64,000 nucleotides of DNA, taken from assembly GCF_900114035.1 (NCBI RefSeq), contig NZ_FORP01000001.1, positions 372,001-436,000 on the forward strand, in the 5' to 3' direction. Positions within the stretch are counted from its first letter, which is position 1. Each line of letters begins with the position of its first letter. Under the pieces are notes generated by a model, which saw only the letters and a program-made list of their open reading frames with translations, ran no database searches and had not been told where the DNA came from. Shown here in pieces: positions 46,038 to 55,533 of this stretch. The translations under genes were made by a program, and so were the position numbers. This stretch comes from Amycolatopsis sacchari. Its GTDB lineage: Bacteria; Actinomycetota; Actinomycetes; Mycobacteriales; Pseudonocardiaceae.

Positions 46038-47318
46038 GTGGGTGACCCCCGCCGCCGGGTCCCCCGCACGGACGTCCTGCTCACCCACCCCCGGCTCGCC
46101 GAAGCGGAACGGGTCCTGGGCCGCACGCTCGTGAAGTCCGTGATCGCGCACGCGCAGCAACGCGCCCGTGCCGGGGAGATCGAGCCGGAGCAGGTGGCCG
46201 AGCACGCCGTCGCCGCGCTGCCCGCGACCGCCGCGAGCCTGCGCCCGGTGATCAACGCGACCGGCGTCGTCGTGCACACCAACCTCGGGCGCGCCCCGCT
46301 CTCCCAGGCCGCGCTGGAGGCCGTCACCACCGCGGGCCGCGCCACCGACGTGGAGTTCGACCTCGCCACCGGCCGCCGCGCGAAACGGGGCCGCGGCGCG
46401 CTCGCCGCACTGGCGGCCGAAGTACCCGAGGCCGGCGGCGTGCACGTGGTCAACAACAACGCCGCCGCGCTCCTGCTCACCGCGCTCGTCCTGGCCCCCG
46501 GCAAGGAAATCGTGATCAGCCGGGGCGAACTGGTCGAAATCGGCGACGGGTTCCGCATCCCCGAGCTGCTGGAATCGACGGGGGCGCGGCTGCGCGAGGT
46601 CGGCACCACGAACCGCACGAGCCTCCGCGACTACACGACGGCCATCGGCGGGGAAACCGGTTTCGTGCTCAAGGTGCACCCGTCGAACTTCCAGGTCACC
46701 GGCTTCACCTCCGCCGTGGGCATCCGCGAGCTGGCGAAGCTCGACGTACCGCTCGTGGTGGACATCGGCTCCGGCCTGCTGCGCCCGCACCCGGTCCTGC
46801 CCGGCGAGCCCGACGCCACCACCGCACTGCGCGAAGGCGCCGACCTCGTGACGGCCAGCGGTGACAAGCTCCTCGGCGGCCCGCAGGCGGGGCTGCTGCT
46901 CGGCGAAGCGGGGCTGGTCGAACGGCTGCGACGGCACCCGGCCGCCCGCGCGCTGCGCGTGGACAAGCTCACCCTGGCCGCGCTCGAAGCCACCCTCGTG
47001 GGCCCGCCCCCGCCGGTCGAGAAAGCGCTTACCGCGGACCCGGCGGAGCTGCGTGCCCGCGCGGAACGGATCGCCGCCCGGCTGCCCGGAGCGCGTGCCG
47101 TGGACTGTTCCGCGGCGGTCGGCGGGGGAGGCGCGCCCGGCGTCGAACTGCCCAGCGCCGGGGTGAGCCTGCCGGAGACGTGCGCGGCGCCGCTGCGCAC
47201 CGGCGACCCGCCGGTGGTCGGACGGCTGGAGGCCGGGCGGTGCGTGCTCGACCTGCGCACGGTCGCGCCGGAGGAGGACGAGCTGCTGGTGGCGGCGGTG
47301 CTGGCGTGTTCGTCGTAG
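46038..47318 (+). CDS. selA: L-seryl-tRNA(Sec) selenium transferase
   Basis: 426 residues. PLP enzyme that turns Ser-tRNA(Sec) into Sec-tRNA(Sec). N-terminal helical domain (RTDVLLTHPRLAEAERVLGR), then VINATGVVVHTNLGRAPLS, VNNNAAALLLTAL, ELVEIGDGFRIPELLESTGARLREVGTTNRT and the PLP-lysine motif VTASGDKLLGGPQAG. GTG start 17 bases after the tRNA gene. Its 3' end overlaps selB by 13 bases, so selA and selB are translationally coupled. Confidence 0.96.
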   Translation: MGDPRRRVPRTDVLLTHPRLAEAERVLGRTLVKSVIAHAQQRARAGEIEPEQVAEHAVAALPATAASLRPVINATGVVVHTNLGRAPLSQAALEAVTTAGRATDVEFDLATGRRAKRGRGALAALAAEVPEAGGVHVVNNNAAALLLTALVLAPGKEIVISRGELVEIGDGFRIPELLESTGARLREVGTTNRTSLRDYTTAIGGETGFVLKVHPSNFQVTGFTSAVGIRELAKLDVPLVVDIGSGLLRPHPVLPGEPDATTALREGADLVTASGDKLLGGPQAGLLLGEAGLVERLRRHPAARALRVDKLTLAALEATLVGPPPPVEKALTADPAELRARAERIAARLPGARAVDCSAAVGGGGAPGVELPSAGVSLPETCAAPLRTGDPPVVGRLEAGRCVLDLRTVAPEEDELLVAAVLACSS

Positions 47319-49012
47319 CCACCGCCGGCCACGTGGACCACGGCAAGTCCACGCTGGTGCACCGGCTCACCGGGATGTGGCCCGACCGGCTCGCCGAGGA
47401 ACGCCGCCGCGGGCTGACGATCGACCTCGGCTTCGCGTGGACCGAACTGGACGGCAGGCGCATCGCGTTCGTCGACGTGCCGGGGCACGAACGGTTCGTC
47501 GCCAACATGCTGGCCGGGGTGGGACCGGTGCCCGCGGTGCTGTTCGTCGTCGCCGCGACCGAGGGCTGGATGCCGCAGTCGGACGAGCACCTCGCCGCAC
47601 TCGACGCGCTCGGTGTCCGGCAGGCGCTGCTGGTGATCAGCAAGGCCGACCTCGCCGACCCGCAGCCCGCGATCGCGCAGGCGAGGGACCGTTTCGCGGG
47701 CACGTCGCTCGCCGATCCGCCCGTCGTGCTCGGCACCGACCTCGCCCGCGTGCGCGCGGAACTGGCCGCGCTCGTCGACCGCCTGCCCCAGCCGGACCGG
47801 GAGGCGGACGTGCGGTTGTGGGTGGACCGGTCGTTCACCGTCCGCGGGGCGGGCACCGTCGTGACCGGGACGCTGGCGGGCGGCACCATCCGCGTGGGCG
47901 ACGAGCTTGAGCACGCCGGGCAGCGCGTCACCGTGCGCGGGCTGCAGTCGCTGGGCGAGGACCGCGCCGAAGTCGCCGCGGTGGCGCGGGTCGCGGTGAA
48001 CCTGCGCGGGGTGGACCGCCGCGCCATCGGCCGCGGCGACACCGTCCGCACCCCGGGCGCGTGGTGGGAGACGGCGGAGCTCGACGTGGCGCTGCGCGGG
48101 GCGGGGGAGTTGCACCGCCAGCTGGTGCTGCACCTGGGCTCCGCCGCGGTGCCGGTGCACGTCCGTCCACTCGGGACGGACGCGGCCCGGCTGCGCCTGG
48201 CCCGGCCGCTGCCGTTGCGGGTCGGCGACACCGGGCTGCTGCGGGATCCCGGTGAACACCGCGTCGCCGCCGGAGTCGAAGTCCTCGACGTGCGACCACC
48301 GGCGCTGCGGCGGCGGGGTGCGGCCCGGGCACGTGCGGAGGAGCTGGCACAAGGCGGGGTCCGCCCGCCGGCGTGCGCGAAGGCGGCCGAGCTGCGCGCG
48401 ATGGGCCTGCCGGGGACCGGTCAGCGGATCGGTGAGTGGGTCGTCGACCCGGACTGGTGGCGCGAACGGCGCGAACACGCCGTGGCGGCCGTGAAGCGCT
48501 GGGCCGCGGAGCACGACGTGGCGGCGGGCATGCCGCTGGAGGCCCTGCGGCAGGAAGCCGGGCTGCCCGCGGCCGAGCTCGTGCCCAGGCTGCTGGCGGG
48601 CACCGGGCTGGAGGTGGCGGACGGCCTGGTCCGGAAGCCCGGCACGGGACTGCCGCCGCGCGTGGACAAGGCGGTGCGGACGGTCGAGGAGTGGCTGGCC
48701 GCCGAACCGTTCCGCGCGCCGGAAGCCGACGAGCTGACCGAGCTGAAGCTCGGCACGCGGGAACTCGCCGCCGCGGTGCGCACGGGACGGCTGGTGCGCG
48801 TCGCCGACGGGATCGTGCTGGGGCCGGACGCCTTCGAGCGCGCGGCCGCGACGCTCGCGACGCTGCCGCAGCCCTTCACGGTGAGCGAAGCGCGGCGGGC
48901 GCTCGGCACCACGCGCCGGGTCGCGGTGCCCCTGCTGGAACAGCTCGACGCCCGCGGGATCACCCGGCGGGGCGACGGCGGCACGCGGACGCTGGTCGTT
49001 GCGCGAGGCTGA
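47306..49012 (+). CDS. selB: selenocysteine-specific elongation factor
   Basis: 568 residues. N-terminal GTPase: G1 ATAGHVDHGKSTL, G2/switch RRRGLTIDLGF, G3 DVPGHERFVANML, G4 ISKAD. EF-Tu-like beta-barrel domains follow, then C-terminal winged helices that in this family bind the SECIS RNA hairpin. GTG start at 47306 reading FVVATAGHVDHG, inside the selA 3' end. It delivers Sec-tRNA to the ribosome at the fdhA UGA downstream. Somewhat shorter than E. coli SelB (614). Confidence 0.95.
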   Translation: MFVVATAGHVDHGKSTLVHRLTGMWPDRLAEERRRGLTIDLGFAWTELDGRRIAFVDVPGHERFVANMLAGVGPVPAVLFVVAATEGWMPQSDEHLAALDALGVRQALLVISKADLADPQPAIAQARDRFAGTSLADPPVVLGTDLARVRAELAALVDRLPQPDREADVRLWVDRSFTVRGAGTVVTGTLAGGTIRVGDELEHAGQRVTVRGLQSLGEDRAEVAAVARVAVNLRGVDRRAIGRGDTVRTPGAWWETAELDVALRGAGELHRQLVLHLGSAAVPVHVRPLGTDAARLRLARPLPLRVGDTGLLRDPGEHRVAAGVEVLDVRPPALRRRGAARARAEELAQGGVRPPACAKAAELRAMGLPGTGQRIGEWVVDPDWWRERREHAVAAVKRWAAEHDVAAGMPLEALRQEAGLPAAELVPRLLAGTGLEVADGLVRKPGTGLPPRVDKAVRTVEEWLAAEPFRAPEADELTELKLGTRELAAAVRTGRLVRVADGIVLGPDAFERAAATLATLPQPFTVSEARRALGTTRRVAVPLLEQLDARGITRRGDGGTRTLVVARG

Positions 49013-49076
49013 CTTCCGGGGTTTGATCGGGAAGACGGGCGGGTAGCCGCGAGCGACTTCGAACGGAGGGACGGGG

Positions 49077-52000
49077 ATGGACCTCGGGAAGTGGATCCGG
49101 TCGTGGCCGGTCTACCGCCAGGTGACCGGGTCCGATCCGCTCGGCCGTGGCGCGGCGGCCCAGTCCGCGCGCTCCGCCGGGCTCACGCCCCGCACGGCGT
49201 CCGCCGACTCGGTCGTGCACTCCGTCTGTCCTTTTTGCGCGGTCGGCTGCGCGCAGAAGGTGTACGTCCGGGACGAGCAGGTCGTCCAGATCGAGGGCAA
49301 CCCGGACAGCCCCATCTCACGCGGGCGGCTGTGCCCGAAGGGATCCGCGAGCAAGCAGCTGGTCACCGGCCCGCAGCGGGTGAAGAAGGTCCGCTACCGC
49401 GCGCCCTACGCCACCGAGTGGCAGGACCTCGACCTCGAGACGGCGATGGACATGGTCGCCGACCGGGTGCTCGAAGCGCGCCACAAGGGCTGGCAGGAGA
49501 CCGACGCCAAGGGCAACCGCCTGCGCCGCACGATGGGCTTCGCGAGCCTCGGCGGCGCCACGCTGGACAACGAAGAGAACTACCTGATCAAGAAGCTGTT
49601 CACCGCGCTGGGCGCCGTGCAGATCGAGAACCAGGCCCGTATTTGACACTCCGCCACGGTTCCCGGTCTGGGAGCCTCCTTCGGTCGCGGTGGCGCGACG
49701 GACTACCAGCAGGACCTCGTCAACTCGGACTTCATCGTCATCATGGGCTCGAACATGGCCGAGGCCCATCCGGTGGGGTTCCAGTGGGTGATGGAAGCCA
49801 AGGCCCGCGGCGCCGAGGTCGTGCACATCGACCCGCGGTTCACGCGCACGAGCGCGGTCGCCGACCGGCACGTGCCGCTGCGCGCGGGCAGTGACATCGC
49901 CTTCCTCGGCGGCGTCATCAACTACATCCTGTCCAACGAGCTGGACTTCCGCGAGTACGTCACGGCCTACACCAACGCGGCGTTCATCGTGGACGAGAGC
50001 TACCAGGACGCCGAGGACCTCGACGGGCTGTTCAGCGGGTACGACCACGACACCGCCTCCTACGACCCGTCGAGCTGGCACTACGAGTCGACGCACGCGG
50101 GTGGCCGTGGCGGCAGCGGCGCCAAGGAGCACGGCGCGCCGGACCAGCACGGTTCGGGTGGCCCGCCGCTGTCCAGCGGCGGCGAGGAGATCCCGTCGGA
50201 CCCGACGCTGCGGCACCCGCGCTGTGTGTACCAGATCCTCAAGCGGCACTACGCCCGCTACACGCCGGAGATGGTGGAACGCGTGTGCGGCGTGCCTGCC
50301 GAGCAGTTCCTGCGGGTGGCGCAGGCGTGGACGCGGAACTCGGGCCGCGAGCGCACGGCCGCGCTGGTCTACAGCGTGGGCTGGACGCAGCACTCGCTGG
50401 GCGCGCAGTTCATCCGCGCCGGGTCGATCATCCAGCTGCTGCTGGGCAACATCGGCCGTCCCGGCGGCGGGGTGTTCGCGCTGCGCGGGCACGCCAGCAT
50501 CCAGGGGTCGACCGACGTGCCGACGCTGTTCAACCTGCTGCCCGGCTACCTGGCGATGCCGCAGGCGGGCCAGCGGACGCTGTCGGACTACCTCGGCAGG
50601 ATCGTCGGGCAGAACCAGAAGGGCTTCTGGCACAACGCCGACGCGTACATGACGTCGCTGCTGAAGGAGTACTGGGGCGAGCACGCCACCGCCGACAACG
50701 ACTACTGCTTCGACTACCTGCCCCGCATCAACGGCGACCACGGCACCTACCGCACGGTCATGGACATGGTCGACGGCAAGGTGTTCGGCTACTTCCTGCT
50801 GGGCCAGAACCCCGCGGTGGGCTCGGCGCACGGGCGGCTGCAGCGGCTGGGCATGGCCAACCTCGACTGGCTGGTCGTGCGGGACCTGGCGATGATCGAG
50901 AGCGCCACGTTCTGGAAGGACGGCCCCGAGGTCGAGACCGGCGAGATCACACCCGAAACGTGCCGGACCGAGGTGTTCTTCTTCCCTGCCGCCTCCCACG
51001 TGGAGAAGGCGGGCACGTTCACGCAGACGCAGCGGATGCTGCAGTGGCGCGACAAGGCGGTCGAACCGCCGGGCGACGCGCGCTCGGAGCTGTGGTTCAC
51101 CTACCACCTGGGCCGCAAGCTCCGCGAGAAGCTCGCCGGCTCCACCGACGAGCGGGACCGCCCGTTGCTCGACCTGATGTGGGACTACGCGATGGAGGGC
51201 GACGAGCCCTCGGGCGAGGACGTCCTGCGGCACATGAACGGCATCGACCTGACCACCGGCCGCGCCGTCAACGGCTACACCGAACTCAAGGCCGACGGGT
51301 CGACGGCGTGCGGCTGCTGGATCTACAGCGGGGTGTACGCCGACGAGGTCAACCAGGCCGCGCGCCGCAAACCCCACGACGAGCAGGGCCCGTACGAGTC
51401 GGAGTGGGGCTGGACCTGGCCGATGAACCGGCGGGTGCTCTACAACCGCGCGTCCGCCGATCCGCGGGGCCGCCCGTGGAGCGAGCGCAAGAAGCTCATC
51501 TGGTGGGACGCCGAGAAGGGCGAGTGGACCGGCCATGACGTGCCGGACTTCGAGAAGACGAAGCCACCGGACTACCGCCCGCCCGCGGGCGCGGTTGGGG
51601 TGGAGGCCCTGCGCGGGGACGACGCGTTCATCATGCAGGCCGACGGCAAGGCCTGGCTGTTCGCGCCGAACGGCGTGCTGGACGGCCCGCTGCCGACGCA
51701 CTACGAGCCCCACGAGTCGCCGGTGCGCAACGCCCTGTACGCCCAGCAGGGCAGCCCGGTACGCAAGGTGTACGGCCGCTCGGACAACCCGTCGAACCCG
51801 TCGCCGCCGGAGCCGCACGGCGAGGTGTTCCCGTTCGTGTTCACCGCGGCGCGGCTCACCGAGCACCACACCGCGGGCGGGATGAGCAGGCAGCTGCCGT
51901 ACCTGGCGGAGCTGCAGCCCGAGCTGTTCGTGGAGGTCTCGCCGGAGCTGGCCGCCGAACGCGGGCTGGCGCACCTGGACTGGGCGCACGTGATCACCAG

Positions 52001-52355
52001 CCGCACGGCGGTGGACGCGCGCGTGTTCGTCACCGACCGGATGACGCCGCTGCGCATCGAGAACCGCGTGGTGCACCAGATCTGGATGCCCTACCACTGG
52101 GGCCACACCGGGCTGGTGGACGGCGACGTCGTCAACGACCTGCTCGGGGTGGTGGTGGACCCGAACGTGTTCATCCAGGAGAGCAAGGTCGCCACGTGCG
52201 ACATCCGGCCGGGGCGGCGGCCGCGCGGCCCGGCGCTGCTGGAGTACGTCGCGGAGTACCGGCAGCGCGCGGGGATCACGCCGCAGACCGGCACGCAGGT
52301 GGACACCACGCAGGACGCCGGCGTCGCGCACATGGAGCCGGAGGAGCGATCGTGA
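49077..52355 (+). CDS. fdhA: formate dehydrogenase alpha subunit, selenoprotein (Sec at residue 190)
   Basis: One 1092-residue reading frame with an internal TGA (49644-49646) decoded as Sec190. N-terminal [4Fe-4S] ligands Cys51, 54, 58 and 86 (CPFCAVGC...CPKG). The active site reads NQARI-Sec-HSATVPGLGASFGRG, matching FdoG/FdnG, with His after Sec. Then MGSNMAEAHPVGFQWVMEAK and HIDPRFTRTSAVADRH, the molybdopterin-binding core. It oxidises formate to CO2 at a bis-MGD Mo/W centre. No twin-arginine signal is present, so it probably faces the cytosol. The ATG has a GGAGGGA site. Co-transcribed with fdhB and fdhC. Pipelines may split it into a 189-residue and an ~870-residue piece. Confidence 0.95.
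49644..49676 (+). promoter_or_regulatory. bacterial SECIS element (UGA plus hairpin)
   Basis: TGA at 49644-49646, then 11 bases, then a 7-bp stem GGTTCCC (49658-49664) / GGGAGCC (49670-49676) closing the five-base loop GGTCT. The loop and the 11-base spacing match the minimal E. coli fdhF/fdnG SECIS, where the G-U-containing loop is bound by SelB. Confidence 0.92.
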
Positions 52356-53368
52356 GCGAGAACAGCTTCTACGGACCCCTGGACGACCCGGCGGGCAACG
52401 CCGGGTACGGCGAGCACCCGCCCCGCGTCGGGTTCTTCACCGACACCTCCGTGTGCATCGGCTGCAAGGCGTGCGAGGTGGCCTGCAAGGAGTGGAACCT
52501 CGTCCCCGAGGACGGGTTCAACCTGCTCGGCATGTCGTTCGACAACACCGGGATGCTGGGCGCGGATTCGTGGCGGCATGTGGCGTTCGTCGAGCAGAGC
52601 CGTCCGCTCGGCGGGCAGGACCCCGGCCTCGCGGGACTGCCGACCAGGCCTTCGGGCAGCCAGACCTTGGCCGACACGGTGGCGTCGGCGATCGAGCTGG
52701 CCGAGCGCGGCGGCGGTGAGCTGGGCACGGCGCCGGTGGACCTCGGGGTGCCGAAGTTCGAGCGGCCGGGGGACGCCACGGGCGCGGAGGCCCGGCAGGA
52801 CTTCCGCTGGCTGATGAGTTCCGACGTGTGCAAGCACTGCACGCACGCCGGCTGCCTCGACGTGTGCCCGACGGGCGCGTTGTTCCGCACCGAGTTCGGC
52901 ACGGTGGTGGTGCAGCAGGACATCTGCAACGGCTGCGGCTACTGCGTGTCCGGCTGCCCGTACGGCGTGATCGACCGCCGCGAAGACGACGGGCGGGCGT
53001 GGAAGTGCACGCTGTGCTACGACCGGCTCAAGGACGGGCTCGAACCGGCGTGCGCCAAGGCGTGCCCGACCGACTCGATCCAGTTCGGGCCGCTCGACGA
53101 GCTGCGGGAGCGCGCGGCGCGGCGGGTGGAGCAGCTGCACGAGCGAGGCGTGCCCGAGGCGCGGCTGTACGGGCACGACCCGGACGACGGCGTGGGCGGC
53201 GACGGCGCGTTCTTCCTGCTGCTGGACGAGCCGGAGGTCTACGGGCTGCCGCCGGACCCGGTGGTGCCGACGCGGGACGCGCCGTCGATGTGGAAGTACG
53301 CGGGCATGGCGGCGTCGGTGTTCGTGGGCGCCGTGGTGTCGGCGTTCCTGGGGCGGGGGAAGCGATGA
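52352..53368 (+). CDS. fdhB: formate dehydrogenase iron-sulfur subunit
   Basis: 338 residues carrying four cubane clusters: CIGCKACEVACK, CKHCTHAGCLDVCPTG, CNGCGYCVSGCPYG and CTLCYDRLKDGLEPACAKACP. This is the FdoH/FdnH-type electron wire between FdhA and the membrane subunit. One hydrophobic C-terminal helix (YAGMAASVFVGAVVSAFLG) anchors it. GTG start overlaps the fdhA stop by four bases; its TGA overlaps the next ATG. It has a longer loop between clusters 1 and 2 than E. coli FdoH. Confidence 0.93.
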   Translation: MSENSFYGPLDDPAGNAGYGEHPPRVGFFTDTSVCIGCKACEVACKEWNLVPEDGFNLLGMSFDNTGMLGADSWRHVAFVEQSRPLGGQDPGLAGLPTRPSGSQTLADTVASAIELAERGGGELGTAPVDLGVPKFERPGDATGAEARQDFRWLMSSDVCKHCTHAGCLDVCPTGALFRTEFGTVVVQQDICNGCGYCVSGCPYGVIDRREDDGRAWKCTLCYDRLKDGLEPACAKACPTDSIQFGPLDELRERAARRVEQLHERGVPEARLYGHDPDDGVGGDGAFFLLLDEPEVYGLPPDPVVPTRDAPSMWKYAGMAASVFVGAVVSAFLGRGKR

Positions 53369-54486
53369 CGAACGGCGAGGACCCGCTGCTGCGGGAACGG
53401 CGCAGCGACGCCGGGGCGCGGGACATCCACGCGCAGATGTTCGGCCGAGGTGACGGCAGCCGCGAGCAGTCCGCGGTGCCGAAGGCGGAGTTCCGCTCCT
53501 ACTACGGGCGCGCGGTGCTGAAGTCGCCGGTGTGGGAGTGGAAGATCCCGGCGTACCTGTTCACCGGCGGGCTGTCGGCCGGTGCGGCGATGCTCGGCGC
53601 GGGTGCCGACCTGACGGGGCGGCCGGAGCTGCGCCGGGTGGGGCGCGCCGGGGCGCTGGTGAGCATCGCGGCGAGCACGTACTTCCTGGTCGCCGACCTG
53701 GGGCGGCCGGAGCGCTTCCACCACATGCTGCGGGTCGCGAAGCCGAGTTCGCCGATGAGCGTCGGCACGTGGATCCTCGCCGCGTACGGCCCCGGTGCGG
53801 GGCTCGCCGGCGTGGCGGAGCTGATGCCGCGGGCGCTGCGGCGGACGTGGCCGGGGAAGCTGCTGGGCTGGGCGGCCCGGCCGGCGGGGTTGTCGGCGGC
53901 GGCCGTCGCGCCCGGAGTCGCGTCCTACACGGCTGTACTGCTGTCGCAGACGGCGGTGCCGGCGTGGCACGAGGCGCACCAGTACCTGCCGTTCGTGTTC
54001 ACCGGCTCGGCCGCGGCGAGCGGCGGCGGGCTGGGGATGCTGCTGGCACCGGTCGAGGAGGCGGGCCCGGCGCGGCGCCTGGCCGCCACGGGCGCGGGGC
54101 TGGAGGTCGTCGCGTCGCGGTTGCTGGAACGGCGGCTGGGCCTGTCCGCGGAGGCCTACACGACGGGCAAGGCGCACCGGCTGCGGAAGTGGGCGGAGTA
54201 CCTGACGGTCGGCGGGGCGCTGGGCACCCTGGTGGCGGGCCGCAGCCGCCCGGCCGCGGCGCTGTCCGGGCTCGCGCTGCTTACCGGCAGCGCGCTGCAG
54301 CGGTTCGGCGTGTTCGAGGCGGGTGTGGAGTCCACCCGGGACCCGAAGTACGTCGTCGTGCCGCAACGCGAACGGCTGAACGCGGGCAGGCCCGCGCGGG
54401 GCGGCGACCGGCCGCCGCAGTTCCCCCGGTTCGTCGCGGCGGCGCGGAAACTGCGCGCGCGGGTGAGCGGCGGGCAAACCGGTTGA
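53365..54486 (+). CDS. NrfD/PsrC-type membrane subunit of formate dehydrogenase
   Basis: 373 residues. After ~55 soluble residues, IPAYLFTGGLSAGAAMLGAGADLTGRPEL and STYFLVADLGRPERFHHMLRVAKPSSPMSVGTWILAAYG are classic NrfD/PsrC sequences. Later hydrophobic helices follow (VAPGVASYTAVLLSQTAVPAWHEAHQYLPFVFTGSAAASGG). NrfD proteins are quinone-linked and lack haem, unlike the cytochrome b subunit FdoI. So electrons from formate would go to the quinone pool through this subunit. Translationally coupled to fdhB (ATGA). Confidence 0.88.
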   Translation: MTNGEDPLLRERRSDAGARDIHAQMFGRGDGSREQSAVPKAEFRSYYGRAVLKSPVWEWKIPAYLFTGGLSAGAAMLGAGADLTGRPELRRVGRAGALVSIAASTYFLVADLGRPERFHHMLRVAKPSSPMSVGTWILAAYGPGAGLAGVAELMPRALRRTWPGKLLGWAARPAGLSAAAVAPGVASYTAVLLSQTAVPAWHEAHQYLPFVFTGSAAASGGGLGMLLAPVEEAGPARRLAATGAGLEVVASRLLERRLGLSAEAYTTGKAHRLRKWAEYLTVGGALGTLVAGRSRPAAALSGLALLTGSALQRFGVFEAGVESTRDPKYVVVPQRERLNAGRPARGGDRPPQFPRFVAAARKLRARVSGGQTG

Positions 54487-54551
54487 TGCGAACGTGCCCC
54501 TTCCGGCAGGCTGCCGATCATGAGTGACGGCGTGGGCGACAAGGCCCGGTA

Positions 54552-55505
54552 GTGCGCAAGCTGATCCTGGACGTCGACACCGGCACCGACGACGCGGTGG
54601 CGATCATGCTCGCCGCCGGGCACCCCGAGCTGGACCTGCTCGCGGTCACGACGGTGCGGGGCAACGCGCCGCTGCCGAGCACGACCGACAACACGCTGCG
54701 GGTGCTCGACCACATCGGCCGCCCGGACATCGGGGTGCACCCCGGGCTGGCCCGGCCGGTCGTGCGGCCCGGCTTCCCCGGGCAGCGGCACTTCGAAAGC
54801 GACTCGCCGCGGGACATGCACGGCACCACGCTGCCGTTGCCGGAGGCCCGCAGCGCCCCGCGGGAGCCTTCGGCCGTGGAGTTCCTGCTCCACACCCTGC
54901 GCACGACGACCGAACGCATCACGCTCGTGCCGGTCGGGCCGCTGGGCAACCTCGCGACCGTGCTGGCGATCGACCCGTCCGTGCGGGACGCCGTCGAGGA
55001 GGTCGTGATCATGGGCGGGGCGCACGCCTACGGCAACGTGACCCCGTCGGCCGAGTTCAACGTGTGGGCCGATCCCGAGGCCGCCGCGAAGGTGTTCGCC
55101 GCCGGGTTCGACCGGCTTACGCTGGTGCCGCTCGACGCGACGCACCAGGCGCTCGTGACCCGGGAGGACTGCGACGAACTGGCCGCCCTCGGCACCCCGT
55201 CGGGTACCGCGGCCGCCACGCTGATCACGAAACGGATCGACGCCTACACGGCCGGCGGGGGAGTGGCGGTGCGCGACACCGCTCCGGTGCACGACGCGGT
55301 GTGCGTCGCCTACCTGGTCCGCCCCGAGGTGATCACCACGCGGCCGGTGCGGGTCGAGGTCGAGACCAGCGGTGAGTTGACCGTGGGCCGCACCGTGATG
55401 GACGTGCGGCCGAACGCGACCGGCACCCCGAACGCCCAGGTGGCCTTCGCCGCTGACGGGCGGGTCCTGGTCGAGCTCATGAAGACCGTCTTCGCCGCGC
55501 CCTGA
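54552..55505 (+). CDS. inosine-uridine-preferring nucleoside hydrolase
   Basis: 317 residues. The N-terminal Ca2+-binding motif LDVDTGTDDAVAIML is diagnostic. VTTVRGNAPLPSTTDNTLRVL, VIMGGAHAYGNVTPSAEFNVWADPEAA (binding-site Asn/Glu) and the late His of VHDAVCVAYL also fit. It cleaves the N-glycosidic bond of ribonucleosides in the cytosol. GTG start at 54552, 65 bases after the formate dehydrogenase operon; no functional link is evident. Confidence 0.93.
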   Translation: MRKLILDVDTGTDDAVAIMLAAGHPELDLLAVTTVRGNAPLPSTTDNTLRVLDHIGRPDIGVHPGLARPVVRPGFPGQRHFESDSPRDMHGTTLPLPEARSAPREPSAVEFLLHTLRTTTERITLVPVGPLGNLATVLAIDPSVRDAVEEVVIMGGAHAYGNVTPSAEFNVWADPEAAAKVFAAGFDRLTLVPLDATHQALVTREDCDELAALGTPSGTAAATLITKRIDAYTAGGGVAVRDTAPVHDAVCVAYLVRPEVITTRPVRVEVETSGELTVGRTVMDVRPNATGTPNAQVAFAADGRVLVELMKTVFAAP

Positions 55506-55533
55506 TGACCGCCTGCTACCGCGCACTGGCAGG

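Noticed and set aside
49743..52355. Separate shorter formate dehydrogenase gene starting at ATG 49743
   Set aside because: The sequence between the TGA and this ATG encodes conserved FdhA active-site residues and follows a SECIS hairpin, so it is one gene.
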